DNA of 64,000 nucleotides, from assembly GCF_003111665.1 (NCBI RefSeq), contig NZ_CP022188.1, forward strand, positions 2,108,001-2,172,000, given 5' to 3'. The position numbers and the translations under genes were made by a program. The stretch comes from Parazoarcus communis. GTDB lineage: Bacteria; Pseudomonadota; Gammaproteobacteria; Burkholderiales; Rhodocyclaceae. Under the pieces are notes generated by a model. It worked only from the letters and a program-made list of their open reading frames with translations. It searched no databases and was not told the DNA's origin. This document shows positions 46,145-54,856 of this stretch, in pieces. How positions within the stretch are numbered: the stretch's first letter is position 1; every line of letters begins with the position of its first letter.

Positions 46145-47020
46145 ATGCTCATTCGCATCGTCTCGATCCTGTTCCCCCTGTTTGCGATCACCGCGCTGGG
46201 TTATTTCGTCGGCAAGCGGCTGAAGCCCGACATGTCCCATGCCAACAAGCTCAACATGGACGTGTTTGTGCCGGCGCTGGTGTTTGCCGCGCTCGCGAAC
46301 AAGGAATTTCACATCTCCGAGTACATGCCGCTGCTCGGCGCCACCCTGATCATGGTGCTGGGCGCTGGGGTGATGGGCTGGGTGACTGCCCGCATTGCAA
46401 AGGTGGATGCCAAGACCTTCGTGCCGCCACAGATGTTCAACAACTGCGGCAACCTGGGGCTGCCACTTGCCGTGCTGGCTTTTGGCGACGAGGCGCTGGC
46501 ACCTGCGGTGGTGATGTTCATGGTGTCGAACCTGCTGCACTTCTCGTTTGGCGCCTGGCTTCTCGACCACAACATCCGGATTGCCACGGTCTGGCGGGTG
46601 CCGTCCGTGCTGGCGACGATGGCCGGCCTGGCGGTTGCCGTTTCCGGATTCGAAGTGTGGTCGCCGCTGATGCTGGCAATCAAGATGCTGGGCGATATCG
46701 CTATTCCGCTGATGCTGTTCGCGCTTGGCGTGCGGCTGAACGATTCCCGGATCACCTCGGTCGGTCTGGGTGTGTTCGCTGCGGTTGTGCGGCCGGTGAC
46801 CGGCATGCTGCTGGCGTGGGGGGTGATGCTGCTCATCGACCTGCCGCCTCGCGAACAGGCGCTACTGCTGGTCTTTGGCGCCCTGCCGCCGGCGGTCCTG
46901 AACTACATCTTCGCCGAGCGCTACCATCAGGAGCCGGAGAAAGTGGCGTCCATGGTACTGATCGGCAATCTCTTCTCGATGCTGTTTCTGCCGGTTGCTC
47001 TCGCCCTGGCGCTGGTCTGA
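46145..47020 (+). CDS. AEC family transporter
   Basis: A 291-residue protein with about ten membrane helices, of the auxin-efflux-carrier (AEC) family. Typical family features are MFNNCGNLGLPLAVLAFG in the first bundle, where the asparagine pair forms a crossover, and LVFGALPPAVLNYIFAERY in the second. Bacterial members move malonate, malate or other organic acids or act as efflux systems; the substrate is not predictable here. The gene is alone, convergent with the CHASE-GGDEF gene. Confidence 0.87.
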   Translation: MLIRIVSILFPLFAITALGYFVGKRLKPDMSHANKLNMDVFVPALVFAALANKEFHISEYMPLLGATLIMVLGAGVMGWVTARIAKVDAKTFVPPQMFNNCGNLGLPLAVLAFGDEALAPAVVMFMVSNLLHFSFGAWLLDHNIRIATVWRVPSVLATMAGLAVAVSGFEVWSPLMLAIKMLGDIAIPLMLFALGVRLNDSRITSVGLGVFAAVVRPVTGMLLAWGVMLLIDLPPREQALLLVFGALPPAVLNYIFAERYHQEPEKVASMVLIGNLFSMLFLPVALALALV

Positions 47021-47037
47021 GCGCCTGAGCCCGGTTC

Positions 47038-48957
47038 TCAGGGGATGGGGCCAGCCATGGTGTTGAGCCCGCTTCCGCTGCGTTTGCTGCGGTACATTGC
47101 AGCGTCTGCCCGACTGAGCAGTTCGGCAAAGCTCGTGCCATGGTCGGGGAACATCGCCATGCCGATGCTGGCGCGGACGAACCAGTTGCGGCCGTCTACG
47201 TTCAGGGGCAGAGCCAGGTCGCGCGTGAGCCGACCCGCAGCGGCACGGACGTCCACCTCGTTTGCGGGTTGACCGAGCAGGATCACGAATTCGTCCCCCC
47301 CGAGTCGTGCCACGGTGTCGCTGTCACGCAGGGCCAGTTGCAGGCGGGTCGCCACGGTGGCGAGAACCGTGTCGCCCGTGGCGTGCCCCGCGTTGTCGTT
47401 GATCTGCTTGAAGCCGTCGAGATCGATGACGAGCAGTGCGGCACGCCCGCGATGGCGGCGCGCCGCACTGAAGGTCATTTCGGCGCGCTGTTCCAGCAGG
47501 CGCCGGTTGGGCAACTTTGTCAGCGGGTCGAAGAATGCCAGGCGCTCGATTTCGGCCTCGGCCTGCTTGCGTGCATTGATATCCGATACCTGCGCCAGCA
47601 CGGCACCGATTGTGCGTTTGGCGAGTTGGTTGCCGAGGCGCATTTCGACCCAGCGTGCTTCGTCGTTCGGGCGCAGGAGGCGGCACTCGAGCGCAACCGG
47701 GGCGCCTTCCGTGACCACCTTGCCAAAGCCTGTCCTGACCGCATCTGCGTCTTCTTCGACAACGTTGTTCCACAGCGGCCTGCCTTCCCACTGCGCTCGC
47801 GGCAGGCCGGTGATACGGGCGGTCGACGCATCGGCACTGCGCACGAGGCCGTCGGCATCGATCTCGAGCACACAGTCCAGCGCCTGGTCGGCGAGAGCCT
47901 GATTTCGCGCAGCGCGGCGGATGCGCTGCTGGCCAAGATGGGTGATCGTTCCGGCCATCAGGGCGCCTCCGAGCATGAGGAGCACGATGACAGGCATCGG
48001 GATCAGGTTGAGTTCGACGTTGCGGGGGGTGAAACGGATATCCCAGCGGCGGCCGCCGTAGATGTGGGTCCGGTGCAGTGTTTGCCGGTAGGGCAGGGAT
48101 TCGTTGTCGATCGCGTCGTCTTCGAACAGTACCGCGGGATAGGTGTCCAGGCCTTCTTCGGCGCCCAGGTCGACGATCTGCAGGTGGAAGCGGCGGCGCA
48201 GCGCCGGTGCAATGGCGGTGTTGATGAGATCGTTGACGAGGAAGGATGCAGCGACGGTCTGCTGGTTCGAGAAATGACCGTTCCAGCCCGGTGTGCTGAC
48301 CGGCGCCAGTATGAGCACTGCAACGGCGTTGGGTGCCTGCTGCAGACGGATCGGCGGCGTGGCGGCGAAGCCGTGGCTGCGCGCACGGGCGATCGCGAGG
48401 CGACGGACGTCGCTGCTCATGAGGTCGTACCCCAGGGAACGCTGATTGCCCAGTGGCGGATGGATGGTCTCGACGACGTGGTGCGTATGGCCGGGTTCGA
48501 CAGGGTAGATGTCAAAACTTGCGTACGCCGGGTCATAATCGGAAAGGGTCTTTCTGACCCATTTCACATACGCTTCGCGATCGTCCTCGCTCACTTCCCG
48601 GTTGAAGGCAAATGCGCGCAACCCGGGCACGGCCTGTTCAATCTCCAGCGCGCGTGCATATCGCGCAAACTCTGCAACGGTGACTTCGTCGCTGCCGAGG
48701 TAATGGGCACGCAGGCCCAGGACAGCGTTCTGATAGAGCACAGTCTGCTGTATCAATGAAACCGTGGCCTGATCGACCGTGCGCGCGAAGGCGCGTTCGG
48801 ACCGTGAGGCTTCCACCTCCTGATACTGCTGCAGGGCCAGCCACTGCAAGGCGATGACCGCCGCGACGACGGCCGCCGTGATCAGGGCGGAACGACGCCG
48901 TGCCGGCAAGCTCATTGCCGATACGCACGAACGGGCGGTGGGCGACGGGGGGGCCAT
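47038..48957 (-). CDS. CHASE-PAS-GGDEF diguanylate cyclase
   Basis: A 639-residue membrane protein: helix near residues 22-42 (ALITAAVVAAVIALQWLAL), periplasmic CHASE domain ~75-280 (PGLRAFAFNREVSEDDREAY, LGYDLMSSDVRRLAI), second helix ~310-332, PAS ~345-460 and GGDEF ~470-635. GGDEF is intact (553-557) with an RDSD I-site five residues before it, and there is no EAL, so it should be a product-inhibited cyclase. Start at 48957 has AAGG upstream; 48915 is an alternative. It lies 40 bases after hslR on the same strand. The ligand of the CHASE domain is unknown. Confidence 0.9.
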   Translation of the reverse strand: MAPPSPTARSCVSAMSLPARRRSALITAAVVAAVIALQWLALQQYQEVEASRSERAFARTVDQATVSLIQQTVLYQNAVLGLRAHYLGSDEVTVAEFARYARALEIEQAVPGLRAFAFNREVSEDDREAYVKWVRKTLSDYDPAYASFDIYPVEPGHTHHVVETIHPPLGNQRSLGYDLMSSDVRRLAIARARSHGFAATPPIRLQQAPNAVAVLILAPVSTPGWNGHFSNQQTVAASFLVNDLINTAIAPALRRRFHLQIVDLGAEEGLDTYPAVLFEDDAIDNESLPYRQTLHRTHIYGGRRWDIRFTPRNVELNLIPMPVIVLLMLGGALMAGTITHLGQQRIRRAARNQALADQALDCVLEIDADGLVRSADASTARITGLPRAQWEGRPLWNNVVEEDADAVRTGFGKVVTEGAPVALECRLLRPNDEARWVEMRLGNQLAKRTIGAVLAQVSDINARKQAEAEIERLAFFDPLTKLPNRRLLEQRAEMTFSAARRHRGRAALLVIDLDGFKQINDNAGHATGDTVLATVATRLQLALRDSDTVARLGGDEFVILLGQPANEVDVRAAAGRLTRDLALPLNVDGRNWFVRASIGMAMFPDHGTSFAELLSRADAAMYRSKRSGSGLNTMAGPIP

Positions 48958-48997
48958 GCTGCCTTGCTCCTTCCTGCTCCTTGTGCGGGCAGCGTTG

Positions 48998-49399
48998 CTA
49001 CTCGCGCTGAAAGCGCTCGATCTGCCTGCGGTCCCGTTTGGTCGGGCGACCGTGCAGGCCTGCTCCGGGTGTCGCTGCGAGGCGGCGAGCCTCGCGTTCG
49101 GTTTCGCGGCGAGCAATGCTCTCCGCGCTCTCTTCGTACAGCAGGCGGGCCTGCTCGGCAGGGCCGCGTTTTTCGGCGATGCCGCATACACGCACCGAGA
49201 TGGTGGCTTCGGCCTGAGTGATGTCTATCCGGTCGCCCGGCTTCACTGCACGGGCCGGTTTGGCCGACGCGCCGTTCAATTTTACCTTGCCGCCTTCCAC
49301 CGCTTCGGTTGCAGCACTTCGGTGCTTGAAGAAGCGGGCTGCCCACAGCCACTTGTCGAGGCGGGTGCGGTCGGGGTCGGAGACGGGTTGGCCTGACAT
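48998..49399 (-). CDS. hslR: Heat shock protein 15-type S4 RNA-binding protein
   Basis: A 133-residue S4-domain protein: TRLDKWLWAARFFKHRSAA, then VKLNGASAKPARAVKPGDRI matches the S4 fold. Hsp15 binds free 50S subunits carrying a nascent chain and helps recycle them. The basic C-terminal tail (RRETEREARRLAAT, PTKRDRRQIERFQRE) is typical. The ATG at 49399 is chosen because homologues begin close to the S4 domain; a start nine bases upstream is possible. Confidence 0.9.
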   Translation of the reverse strand: MSGQPVSDPDRTRLDKWLWAARFFKHRSAATEAVEGGKVKLNGASAKPARAVKPGDRIDITQAEATISVRVCGIAEKRGPAEQARLLYEESAESIARRETEREARRLAATPGAGLHGRPTKRDRRQIERFQRE

Positions 49400-49589
49400 G
49401 TTAAGCATCTTGGAAAAGGTGTTCAGGTGTTCAGATCATCTCAGCAAAGTATCGCACACAGAAGCAGGGCAAACCCGCGCTCATGCAAACGCAATTACTC
49501 AAGGTGTGATGGTCGATTCGTGCACAAGCGTCTATGGTTGCTTTGGCGGGCACTGCTAACCTAGTGCGCCTTTTCCTCCGGATGTGGAC

Positions 49590-50294
49590 ATGAACACCGC
49601 TTTCCGTCTTGGTGCCCGTGAAGGCTGGCGCGATTTTCTGCCGATGTCGCTCGGCCTTGTGCCGTGGGCGGTCGTCACCGGCATTGCGATGCGTTCGATC
49701 GGCCTGTCGCCGGTCGAGGCAATGGGCATGAATCTGCTCGTCTATGCAGGCACGGCGCAGCTGGGTACCTTGCCCCTGATCGCAACTGGTGCGCCGCTGT
49801 GGCTGATCTTTCTGACCGCGATGGTGCTCAATCTGCGCTTCGTGATTTTCAGCGCCGCGCTCGCGCCCGCGTTTCATGGTCATGCCTGGTCGCGGCGGGC
49901 GCGTGCGAGCTATCTGCTGGTCGATGGTGTATTCGCCGTCGGTTCGGAGAAGATGCTTGCGAGTGAGGATCCCGAGTGGCGCTGGGGCTATTTCATTGCG
50001 CCGTCGGCATGGGCCTGGTCCCTGTGGCAGACCTTTGTGCTGCTGGGCACGCTTGGCGCAGAAGTGATCCCGACCGACTGGTCGCTCGAGTTCATGGTGA
50101 CCATCGCCCTGATGCTGATGATGATCCCGATGGCGCGTTCCCGGCCGATGCTGGTTGCTGCGCTCGCTGGCGGCGTTTCGGCCGTGCTTCTGCGCGAGCT
50201 TCCGCTGCGGCTGGGCCTGTTTGCCGGCATCGCGATCGGCATCGCATCGGGCTTCGTTGCCGAGCACTGGCAGCAGCGGAGGGCGGGCGCATGA
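49590..50294 (+). CDS. azlC: AzlC family branched-chain amino acid exporter, large subunit
   Basis: A 234-residue membrane protein with about five to six helices. REGWRDFLPMSLGLVPWAVV, MNLLVYAGTAQLGTLPLIA and LNLRFVIFSAALAPAFHG are standard AzlC/YgaZ landmarks. With AzlD it exports branched-chain amino acids or related compounds. The start at 49590 (MNTAFRLGARE) fits homologues; a GTG two codons upstream is possible. azlD begins within its stop codon (ATGA). Confidence 0.92.
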   Translation: MNTAFRLGAREGWRDFLPMSLGLVPWAVVTGIAMRSIGLSPVEAMGMNLLVYAGTAQLGTLPLIATGAPLWLIFLTAMVLNLRFVIFSAALAPAFHGHAWSRRARASYLLVDGVFAVGSEKMLASEDPEWRWGYFIAPSAWAWSLWQTFVLLGTLGAEVIPTDWSLEFMVTIALMLMMIPMARSRPMLVAALAGGVSAVLLRELPLRLGLFAGIAIGIASGFVAEHWQQRRAGA

Positions 50295-50617
50295 GCGAAG
50301 GCATCTGGCTGTGGCTGACATTCATCGCCATCGGCAGCACCACCGTTCTGACCCGCGGCAGCTTCATCATGCTCGGGGAAAAGGCCCGCCTGCCCAAGGC
50401 ATTGCATCGTGCATTGCGCTACGCGCCGGCTGCAGCGCTGTCAGCACTGGTGGCACCTGACATCCTCCTGGACGAAGGGGCGCTGCAGCCCTTCAACCCG
50501 AAGTTTGCCGCGGCGCTGGTGGTACTCTTCTTTGCCTTGCGCTCGCGTAATCCCTGGCTGCCCTTCATCTTCGGCATGGGCTTGCTGATTCTGATGCGCA
50601 AGGGCTTGGGCTGGTAG
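50291..50617 (+). CDS. azlD: AzlD family exporter subunit
   Basis: A 108-residue protein with three or four membrane helices (LWLTFIAIGSTTVLTRGSFI, YAPAAALSALVAPDIL, FAAALVVLFFALRSRN). AzlD/YgaH is the small partner of AzlC. The ATG at 50291 overlaps the azlC stop, so the pair is translationally coupled. Confidence 0.92.
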   Translation: MSEGIWLWLTFIAIGSTTVLTRGSFIMLGEKARLPKALHRALRYAPAAALSALVAPDILLDEGALQPFNPKFAAALVVLFFALRSRNPWLPFIFGMGLLILMRKGLGW

Positions 50618-50633
50618 CTGGAACGGGGAAGGC

Positions 50634-50879
50634 TCAGGCTTCCTCGACCCAGACGTGGCGTGCGACATCATGTTCGAGCGCAAGCTCCATGTGGTCGCAC
50701 AACACCACGGTCATCGGCTGCTGCTGCGTCACGCGAATGATGTGGGGCGGTGACATGCCATAAGCGTGCAGCTGCTCGACCTGCAACGGGTCGATCTCCT
50801 TGCCGTATTCCGCAACGCGGACCTTGCGGCCAACTGGGGTGCCGGTGAGGCGGATACGCTCCGAGGGGGATGGGCTCAT
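50634..50879 (-). CDS. feoA: Ferrous iron transport protein FeoA
   Basis: An 81-residue SH3-like FeoA domain: RIRLTGTPVGRKVRVAEYGK, then VEQLHAYGMSPPHIIRV and VVLCDHMELALEHDVARHVW. FeoA supports the FeoB permease, probably by direct contact. It starts at 50879 and lies 11 bases downstream of feoB, so the order is feoB-feoA, the reverse of the usual one. The long frame that continues upstream to 51818 is antisense shadow within feoB. Confidence 0.87.
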   Translation of the reverse strand: MSPSPSERIRLTGTPVGRKVRVAEYGKEIDPLQVEQLHAYGMSPPHIIRVTQQQPMTVVLCDHMELALEHDVARHVWVEEA

Positions 50880-50890
50880 GTCGATCTCGT

Positions 50891-52867
50891 TCAGAAGAAG
50901 AGGCGCAGGAAGTGGTTGAGCACGCCGCCGACGAAGAAGGCGGTGGGCATGATCATCGCCAGCATCAGTGCGGTGGTGCGAACGCCTTGCTCCTTGACGA
51001 TCATCATCACGCTGGCGATGCAGGGCACGAACAGGGTGATGGTGACCATGCCGACGACGGCCTGCACCATGTCCAGCTGGTGACTCAGTGCAAACAGGCC
51101 GGTGGCGCCGAAGTCGCGGCGCAGGAAGCCCATGACGAAGGCCGCGCTGGCTTCCGGTGGCAGTCCGAGCCAGCCGGTGACCAGCGGTTTGCCGGCCTCG
51201 ATGATCCACGGCAGGGCGCCGGTGCGGTCGAGCACGAACATGATCAGCGTGCCGAGCAGAAAGAGCGGGATGACCTCGATCAGGTACCACTTGAGGCGGC
51301 CGCCGGTTTTCTTCAGCACATTGCCCAGCACCGGCATGCGCATCGGCGGCAGCTCGGTAACGAGCGGTACGCGGCGGCCCTTTACCAGTTTGCCCGCAAG
51401 CCAGCCGGCGCTGAGCAGCACCAGCACCATCGCACCTGCCCAGATCACGGTTGCGGTGAAGGAGATGCCACCCAGCAGACCGAGCACCACGCCAAGCTGA
51501 GCCGAACACGGAATGGCCAGCGCCATCAGGAAGATGGTGATCAGGCGTTCGCGCGGCGTGTGCAGGATGCGGGTGGTCAGGGTCGCCATGGTCACGCAGC
51601 CCAGGCCCAGCACCATCGGCAGCACTGCGCGGCCATTGAGGCCGATGGCTGCGAAGGTGCGGTTGGCGATGACCGACAGGCGGGTGAAGTAGCCGGAGTC
51701 TTCGAGCAGGCCGAAGGCAAGGAAGAAGGTGGTCACGATGGGCAGAATCAGCGCCAGCGCGTAGGTCATGCCCATCGTCCACAAGCCGTATTCGCCCACG
51801 AGCAGGTCGGCGACCCACGGAATGGTGACGTGGGCCTGCACCAGGGTGGTGACCGCCGGGTTGAGGATGCCGCCGAAGAAGTCCTCTTCGAGCAGACCGA
51901 CCAGGGTGCTGGCACCAAAATCACCGACAAACAGATAGACCACGTAGAGCACGGCCAGCAGCATTGGCCAGCCCCAGATCCGGTGCACGGCCACTTGTCC
52001 GATCAGCAGGGACAGGCTGCGGTCCTTGCCCGCGGCCTGTTGCGACACGGTGCGTGACAGCGCTTCAGCTGCGCGGCCGCGCTCGCGCGCGAGTCGGGCC
52101 GGCAGGGAGTCACGACCGATAGCCGGCGCGAGGGCTGCGATCTCCGCCAGCAGTGCAGCTCCCTCGGGGCGGGTGGCGAGCCAGGCTTGCACTTCTGCAT
52201 CGTGTCCTAGCAGCAGGATGGCCAGGCCGCGGGCTGCCAGTCTCGGGTGAGGTGAGCGCGTGGCGATCATGGCCGTGACCTGATCGATAACGGCCTCGAT
52301 CTCCGGGTCGTAACGCAGCATGGCTGCAGGATGGCGCGCGTGGACCAGTGCTTCGGTGAGCGGGGCGATGCCTTCGCCGCCCGTTGCGACAGTGGCCACG
52401 ACGGGTACGCCCAGCGCCTCGGCGAGTGCGGGCGCATCTACCGTCACGCCGCGTGCGCTGGCCTCGTCGGTCATGTTCAGCGCCATCACCATCGGCACGC
52501 CCAGTTCTGCGAGCAGGGCGGTGAGGTTCAGGGTGCGGCGCAGGTTCTTGGCGTCGCCCACCTGCACGATCAGGCGCAGGTCTTCATGCAGCAGGGCGCG
52601 CACGGTGGCTCGTTCATCGTCACTGCGCGAGGGCAGGGCGAGCACCCCGGGGGTGTCGAGCAAGGACATCTCGCGATCGAAGCGGGCCGATGCGCGGGCA
52701 ACCTCGACGGTTGTGCCGGGGTAGTTGGAGACGTTTACGTACGTGCCGGTAAGCCGATGAAACAACACCGATTTGCCTACGTTCGGGTGTCCGACCAGTG
52801 CGAGGGTTGTGGTGCCCGACTCGGTAGCGACAAGACTTGCGTGTTCAGTCAGCGTGGCCTGGTTCAT
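50891..52867 (-). CDS. feoB: Ferrous iron transport GTPase/permease FeoB
   Basis: A 658-residue Fe(II) transporter. The N-terminal G domain has G1 GHPNVGKS (26-33), G2 NYPGTTVE, G3 DTPG (71-74) and G4 NMTD (131-134). The C-terminal permease has two Gate motifs with the conserved cysteines, GLGCVTMATL and PCIASVMMI, and a helix-rich core (LILPIVTTFFLAFGLLEDSG). It is about 100 residues shorter than E. coli FeoB. There is no feoC. A Fur-box-like site overlaps the upstream region. feoA follows. Confidence 0.95.
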   Translation of the reverse strand: MNQATLTEHASLVATESGTTTLALVGHPNVGKSVLFHRLTGTYVNVSNYPGTTVEVARASARFDREMSLLDTPGVLALPSRSDDERATVRALLHEDLRLIVQVGDAKNLRRTLNLTALLAELGVPMVMALNMTDEASARGVTVDAPALAEALGVPVVATVATGGEGIAPLTEALVHARHPAAMLRYDPEIEAVIDQVTAMIATRSPHPRLAARGLAILLLGHDAEVQAWLATRPEGAALLAEIAALAPAIGRDSLPARLARERGRAAEALSRTVSQQAAGKDRSLSLLIGQVAVHRIWGWPMLLAVLYVVYLFVGDFGASTLVGLLEEDFFGGILNPAVTTLVQAHVTIPWVADLLVGEYGLWTMGMTYALALILPIVTTFFLAFGLLEDSGYFTRLSVIANRTFAAIGLNGRAVLPMVLGLGCVTMATLTTRILHTPRERLITIFLMALAIPCSAQLGVVLGLLGGISFTATVIWAGAMVLVLLSAGWLAGKLVKGRRVPLVTELPPMRMPVLGNVLKKTGGRLKWYLIEVIPLFLLGTLIMFVLDRTGALPWIIEAGKPLVTGWLGLPPEASAAFVMGFLRRDFGATGLFALSHQLDMVQAVVGMVTITLFVPCIASVMMIVKEQGVRTTALMLAMIMPTAFFVGGVLNHFLRLFF

Positions 52868-52895
52868 TGGAAGCTCGGCGATGAAAGTTCATGGA

Positions 52896-52914
52896 AATGA
52901 TAATGCATCGCATT
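52896..52914 (-). promoter_or_regulatory. Candidate Fur box upstream of feoB
   Basis: AATGATAATGCATCGCATT lies 29-47 bases before the feoB start. It contains the NATAAT core elements of the Fur consensus and outer AATG/CATT symmetry, but the match to the 19-bp palindrome is imperfect. Iron-repressed transcription of feoBA is the natural reading. Confidence 0.6.
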
Positions 52915-52983
52915 AATAAATGCTTGATCTGGCTCAACCGTTGTTGTATCCATGCACGCAGTATGGCTATCGCCCTTGGCGTA

Positions 52984-53664
52984 TCAGGTCACAGCCCAGC
53001 GCCGGAGCAGGTTGTGATAGACCTGCGTCAGCGTGATCAGGTCGGGACTGGTCGCACTGTGTGGCGTGAGTCCCTGGATGGCCTGGTCGAGATCGTAAAG
53101 CAGGGCCCGGTCGTCCTGCTGCTGCACCATGCTCTGTATCCAGAAGAAGGATGCGATGCGCTCCCCGCGGGTGACCGGGGTCACCTGGTGCAGGCTGCTC
53201 GACGGATAGAGCACCATGTCGCCGGCGCCGAGTTTGACCGCCTGTACGCCGAAGGGGCCGTCGATCTGCAGTTCGCCGCCATCGTATTCGTCCGGTTCGG
53301 ACAGGAACAGCGTGGCGGACAGGTCCGAGCGCACGGTGAGTCCCGTGCCACCGATCGCCATCAGCGCGCTATCGACGTGTAGCCCGTAAGCGCCGCCGTT
53401 GCGGTAGCAGTTGAACTTCGGTGGAAAGATGCGGTGGGGGAGTGCCGCGGAGATGAAGGCAGGGTGGTTGCCCAGCTTGCGCAGGATGTGGTTGCCCAGC
53501 GCAACGGCGAGTGCCGAGCCGTCTTCGAGCTGGAGGTTGGTCTTTGCCGAGCGCGCCAGGGTGCCCGCGGTCTTGACCCCATCCTGCCAGTCTGCAGCGG
53601 CGAGTTGCTGCCTGAAGTGCAGTACTTCGTCCTTGCTCAGGACATTTTCGATCGGAATCAGCAT
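52984..53664 (-). CDS. piuC: PKHD-type Fe(II)/2-oxoglutarate hydroxylase, PiuC/YbiX
   Basis: A 226-residue iron- and 2-oxoglutarate-dependent dioxygenase. Iron ligands are H96, D98 (YGLHVDSA) and H159 ([10 protein letters not shown]); R169 in [10 protein letters not shown] fits the 2-oxoglutarate salt bridge. PiuC homologues are iron-repressed and lie beside TonB receptors for catechol siderophores. Their substrate is not firmly known. The start overlaps the end of the hydroxy-acid oxidase gene by seven bases, so it belongs to the fiu operon. Confidence 0.92.
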   Translation of the reverse strand: MLIPIENVLSKDEVLHFRQQLAAADWQDGVKTAGTLARSAKTNLQLEDGSALAVALGNHILRKLGNHPAFISAALPHRIFPPKFNCYRNGGAYGLHVDSALMAIGGTGLTVRSDLSATLFLSEPDEYDGGELQIDGPFGVQAVKLGAGDMVLYPSSSLHQVTPVTRGERIASFFWIQSMVQQQDDRALLYDLDQAIQGLTPHSATSPDLITLTQVYHNLLRRWAVT

Positions 53665-54794
53665 GTGTGGTGCGCCCCTTTCTGTTCTTGAATCATGTCC
53701 GGGCCGATATCGTCCAGGGTCGCGCAGCCGGCAAGGGCCATGCAGACCTCGAGTTCCTCGCGCAGCGTCCTGATCAGGTGGGCCACGCCGAGCGCGCCGG
53801 CGACGGCCAGCGCATGAAGCTGCAGACGGCCGATCATCACTGCGTCGGCGCCAAGTGCGAGTGCCTTGAAGATGTCGGTGCCGCTGCGAATGCCGCTGTC
53901 GAGCAACAAGGGATAGTCCTCACCCACCGCCCGGCGGATCTCCGGCAGGGCAACGAGGCTGGCCGGCACGCCATCGAGACTGCGGCCGCCGTGGTTCGAG
54001 ACGACCAGCGCAGCCACTCCCTTGCGGCGGAGCTCAACGGCGTCCGCGGGGTGGAGCACACCCTTGACCACAACGGGCAGGGCGGTGTGCGTGAGCAGCC
54101 AGGCCAGATCGTCCCAGGTCGGGGCTTCGCTCATCATGCCCTGAAAGATGATGCTTTGATCCCGGTTCAACCGAACCTGCGGGGGCGCCGGGTAAGCGGC
54201 AAGGTTGACCGGCTGAATCGCGGACGGCATGACGAAGCCCGCGCGGCGTGCGCGGATGCTGGCGCTCTGGATCGATGCGTCCAGCGTGACGATCAGCGCG
54301 CTGAAGCCAGCCCTTTCAGCGCGCCGGACGAGATCGAGGGTGACTTCCCGCCGCGGCTGAAAATACAGCTGAAACCATTTCTGCGCGCCCGCCCGTTCGG
54401 CGACGTCTTCCAGGCGGACGGAGGACAAGGTGGAGCACACCATGCAGGCATCCATGGCGGCCGCGCCGCTTGCGCTCGCGAGTTCGCCTTCGGGGTGGGC
54501 AAGCCTGTGAAATGCGACCGGCGCGAGCATGACCGGATGCAGCAGCGTGCGGCCGAGCAGGCGCAGTCGCGTATGGCCCGCGCTCAGGTCGCGCAGCAGG
54601 CGCGGTCGCAGGCTGAGGCCGGAGAATGCGTCGAGGTTGCTGCGCAGCGTTGTTTCCGTGCCGCTGCCGCCGTCGATATAGGCCAGTGCGCGCGGGTCGA
54701 TGTGCTTGCGTGCGAGGCGCTCATAGTCCTGCGCGCAATGGATGTCGGCGGGAATGTGATTCAGTGCAGCCTGCGGATCTGTTGTGTCGTTCAT
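53658..54794 (-). CDS. FMN-dependent alpha-hydroxy-acid oxidase/dehydrogenase
   Basis: A 378-residue TIM-barrel flavoenzyme of the lactate/glycolate oxidase family. Active-site residues are visible: Tyr in [17 protein letters not shown], Tyr in [10 protein letters not shown], Asp in VTLDAS, and the catalytic His and Arg in [15 protein letters not shown] contacts are in [17 protein letters not shown] and [10 protein letters not shown]. It oxidises an L-2-hydroxy acid to a 2-oxo acid. Its place between a siderophore receptor and piuC suggests a hydroxycarboxylate of siderophore metabolism, which is inferred. The start at 54794 gives the usual N-terminus; the in-frame extension to 54842 is unlikely. 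Confidence 0.9.
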   Translation of the reverse strand: MNDTTDPQAALNHIPADIHCAQDYERLARKHIDPRALAYIDGGSGTETTLRSNLDAFSGLSLRPRLLRDLSAGHTRLRLLGRTLLHPVMLAPVAFHRLAHPEGELASASGAAAMDACMVCSTLSSVRLEDVAERAGAQKWFQLYFQPRREVTLDLVRRAERAGFSALIVTLDASIQSASIRARRAGFVMPSAIQPVNLAAYPAPPQVRLNRDQSIIFQGMMSEAPTWDDLAWLLTHTALPVVVKGVLHPADAVELRRKGVAALVVSNHGGRSLDGVPASLVALPEIRRAVGEDYPLLLDSGIRSGTDIFKALALGADAVMIGRLQLHALAVAGALGVAHLIRTLREELEVCMALAGCATLDDIGPDMIQEQKGAHHTC

Positions 54795-54856
54795 TGCGAT
54801 GTGTGCAAGGGAGAAGCCCGGCAGGAACCAGGCCTCCCCCATGTATCAGCCCGGAA

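Noticed and set aside
46102..47028. Plus-strand frame overlapping the AEC transporter in another frame
   Set aside because: The overlapping frame encodes a clear membrane transporter; this one is Arg/Gly-rich without motif.
47140..48759. Plus-strand frame of 539 codons opposite the CHASE-GGDEF gene
   Set aside because: Antisense shadow without domains.
50880..51818. Long minus-strand extension of the feoA frame
   Set aside because: It runs in a different frame through feoB and is Arg/His/Pro-rich; feoA itself starts at 50879 with normal length.
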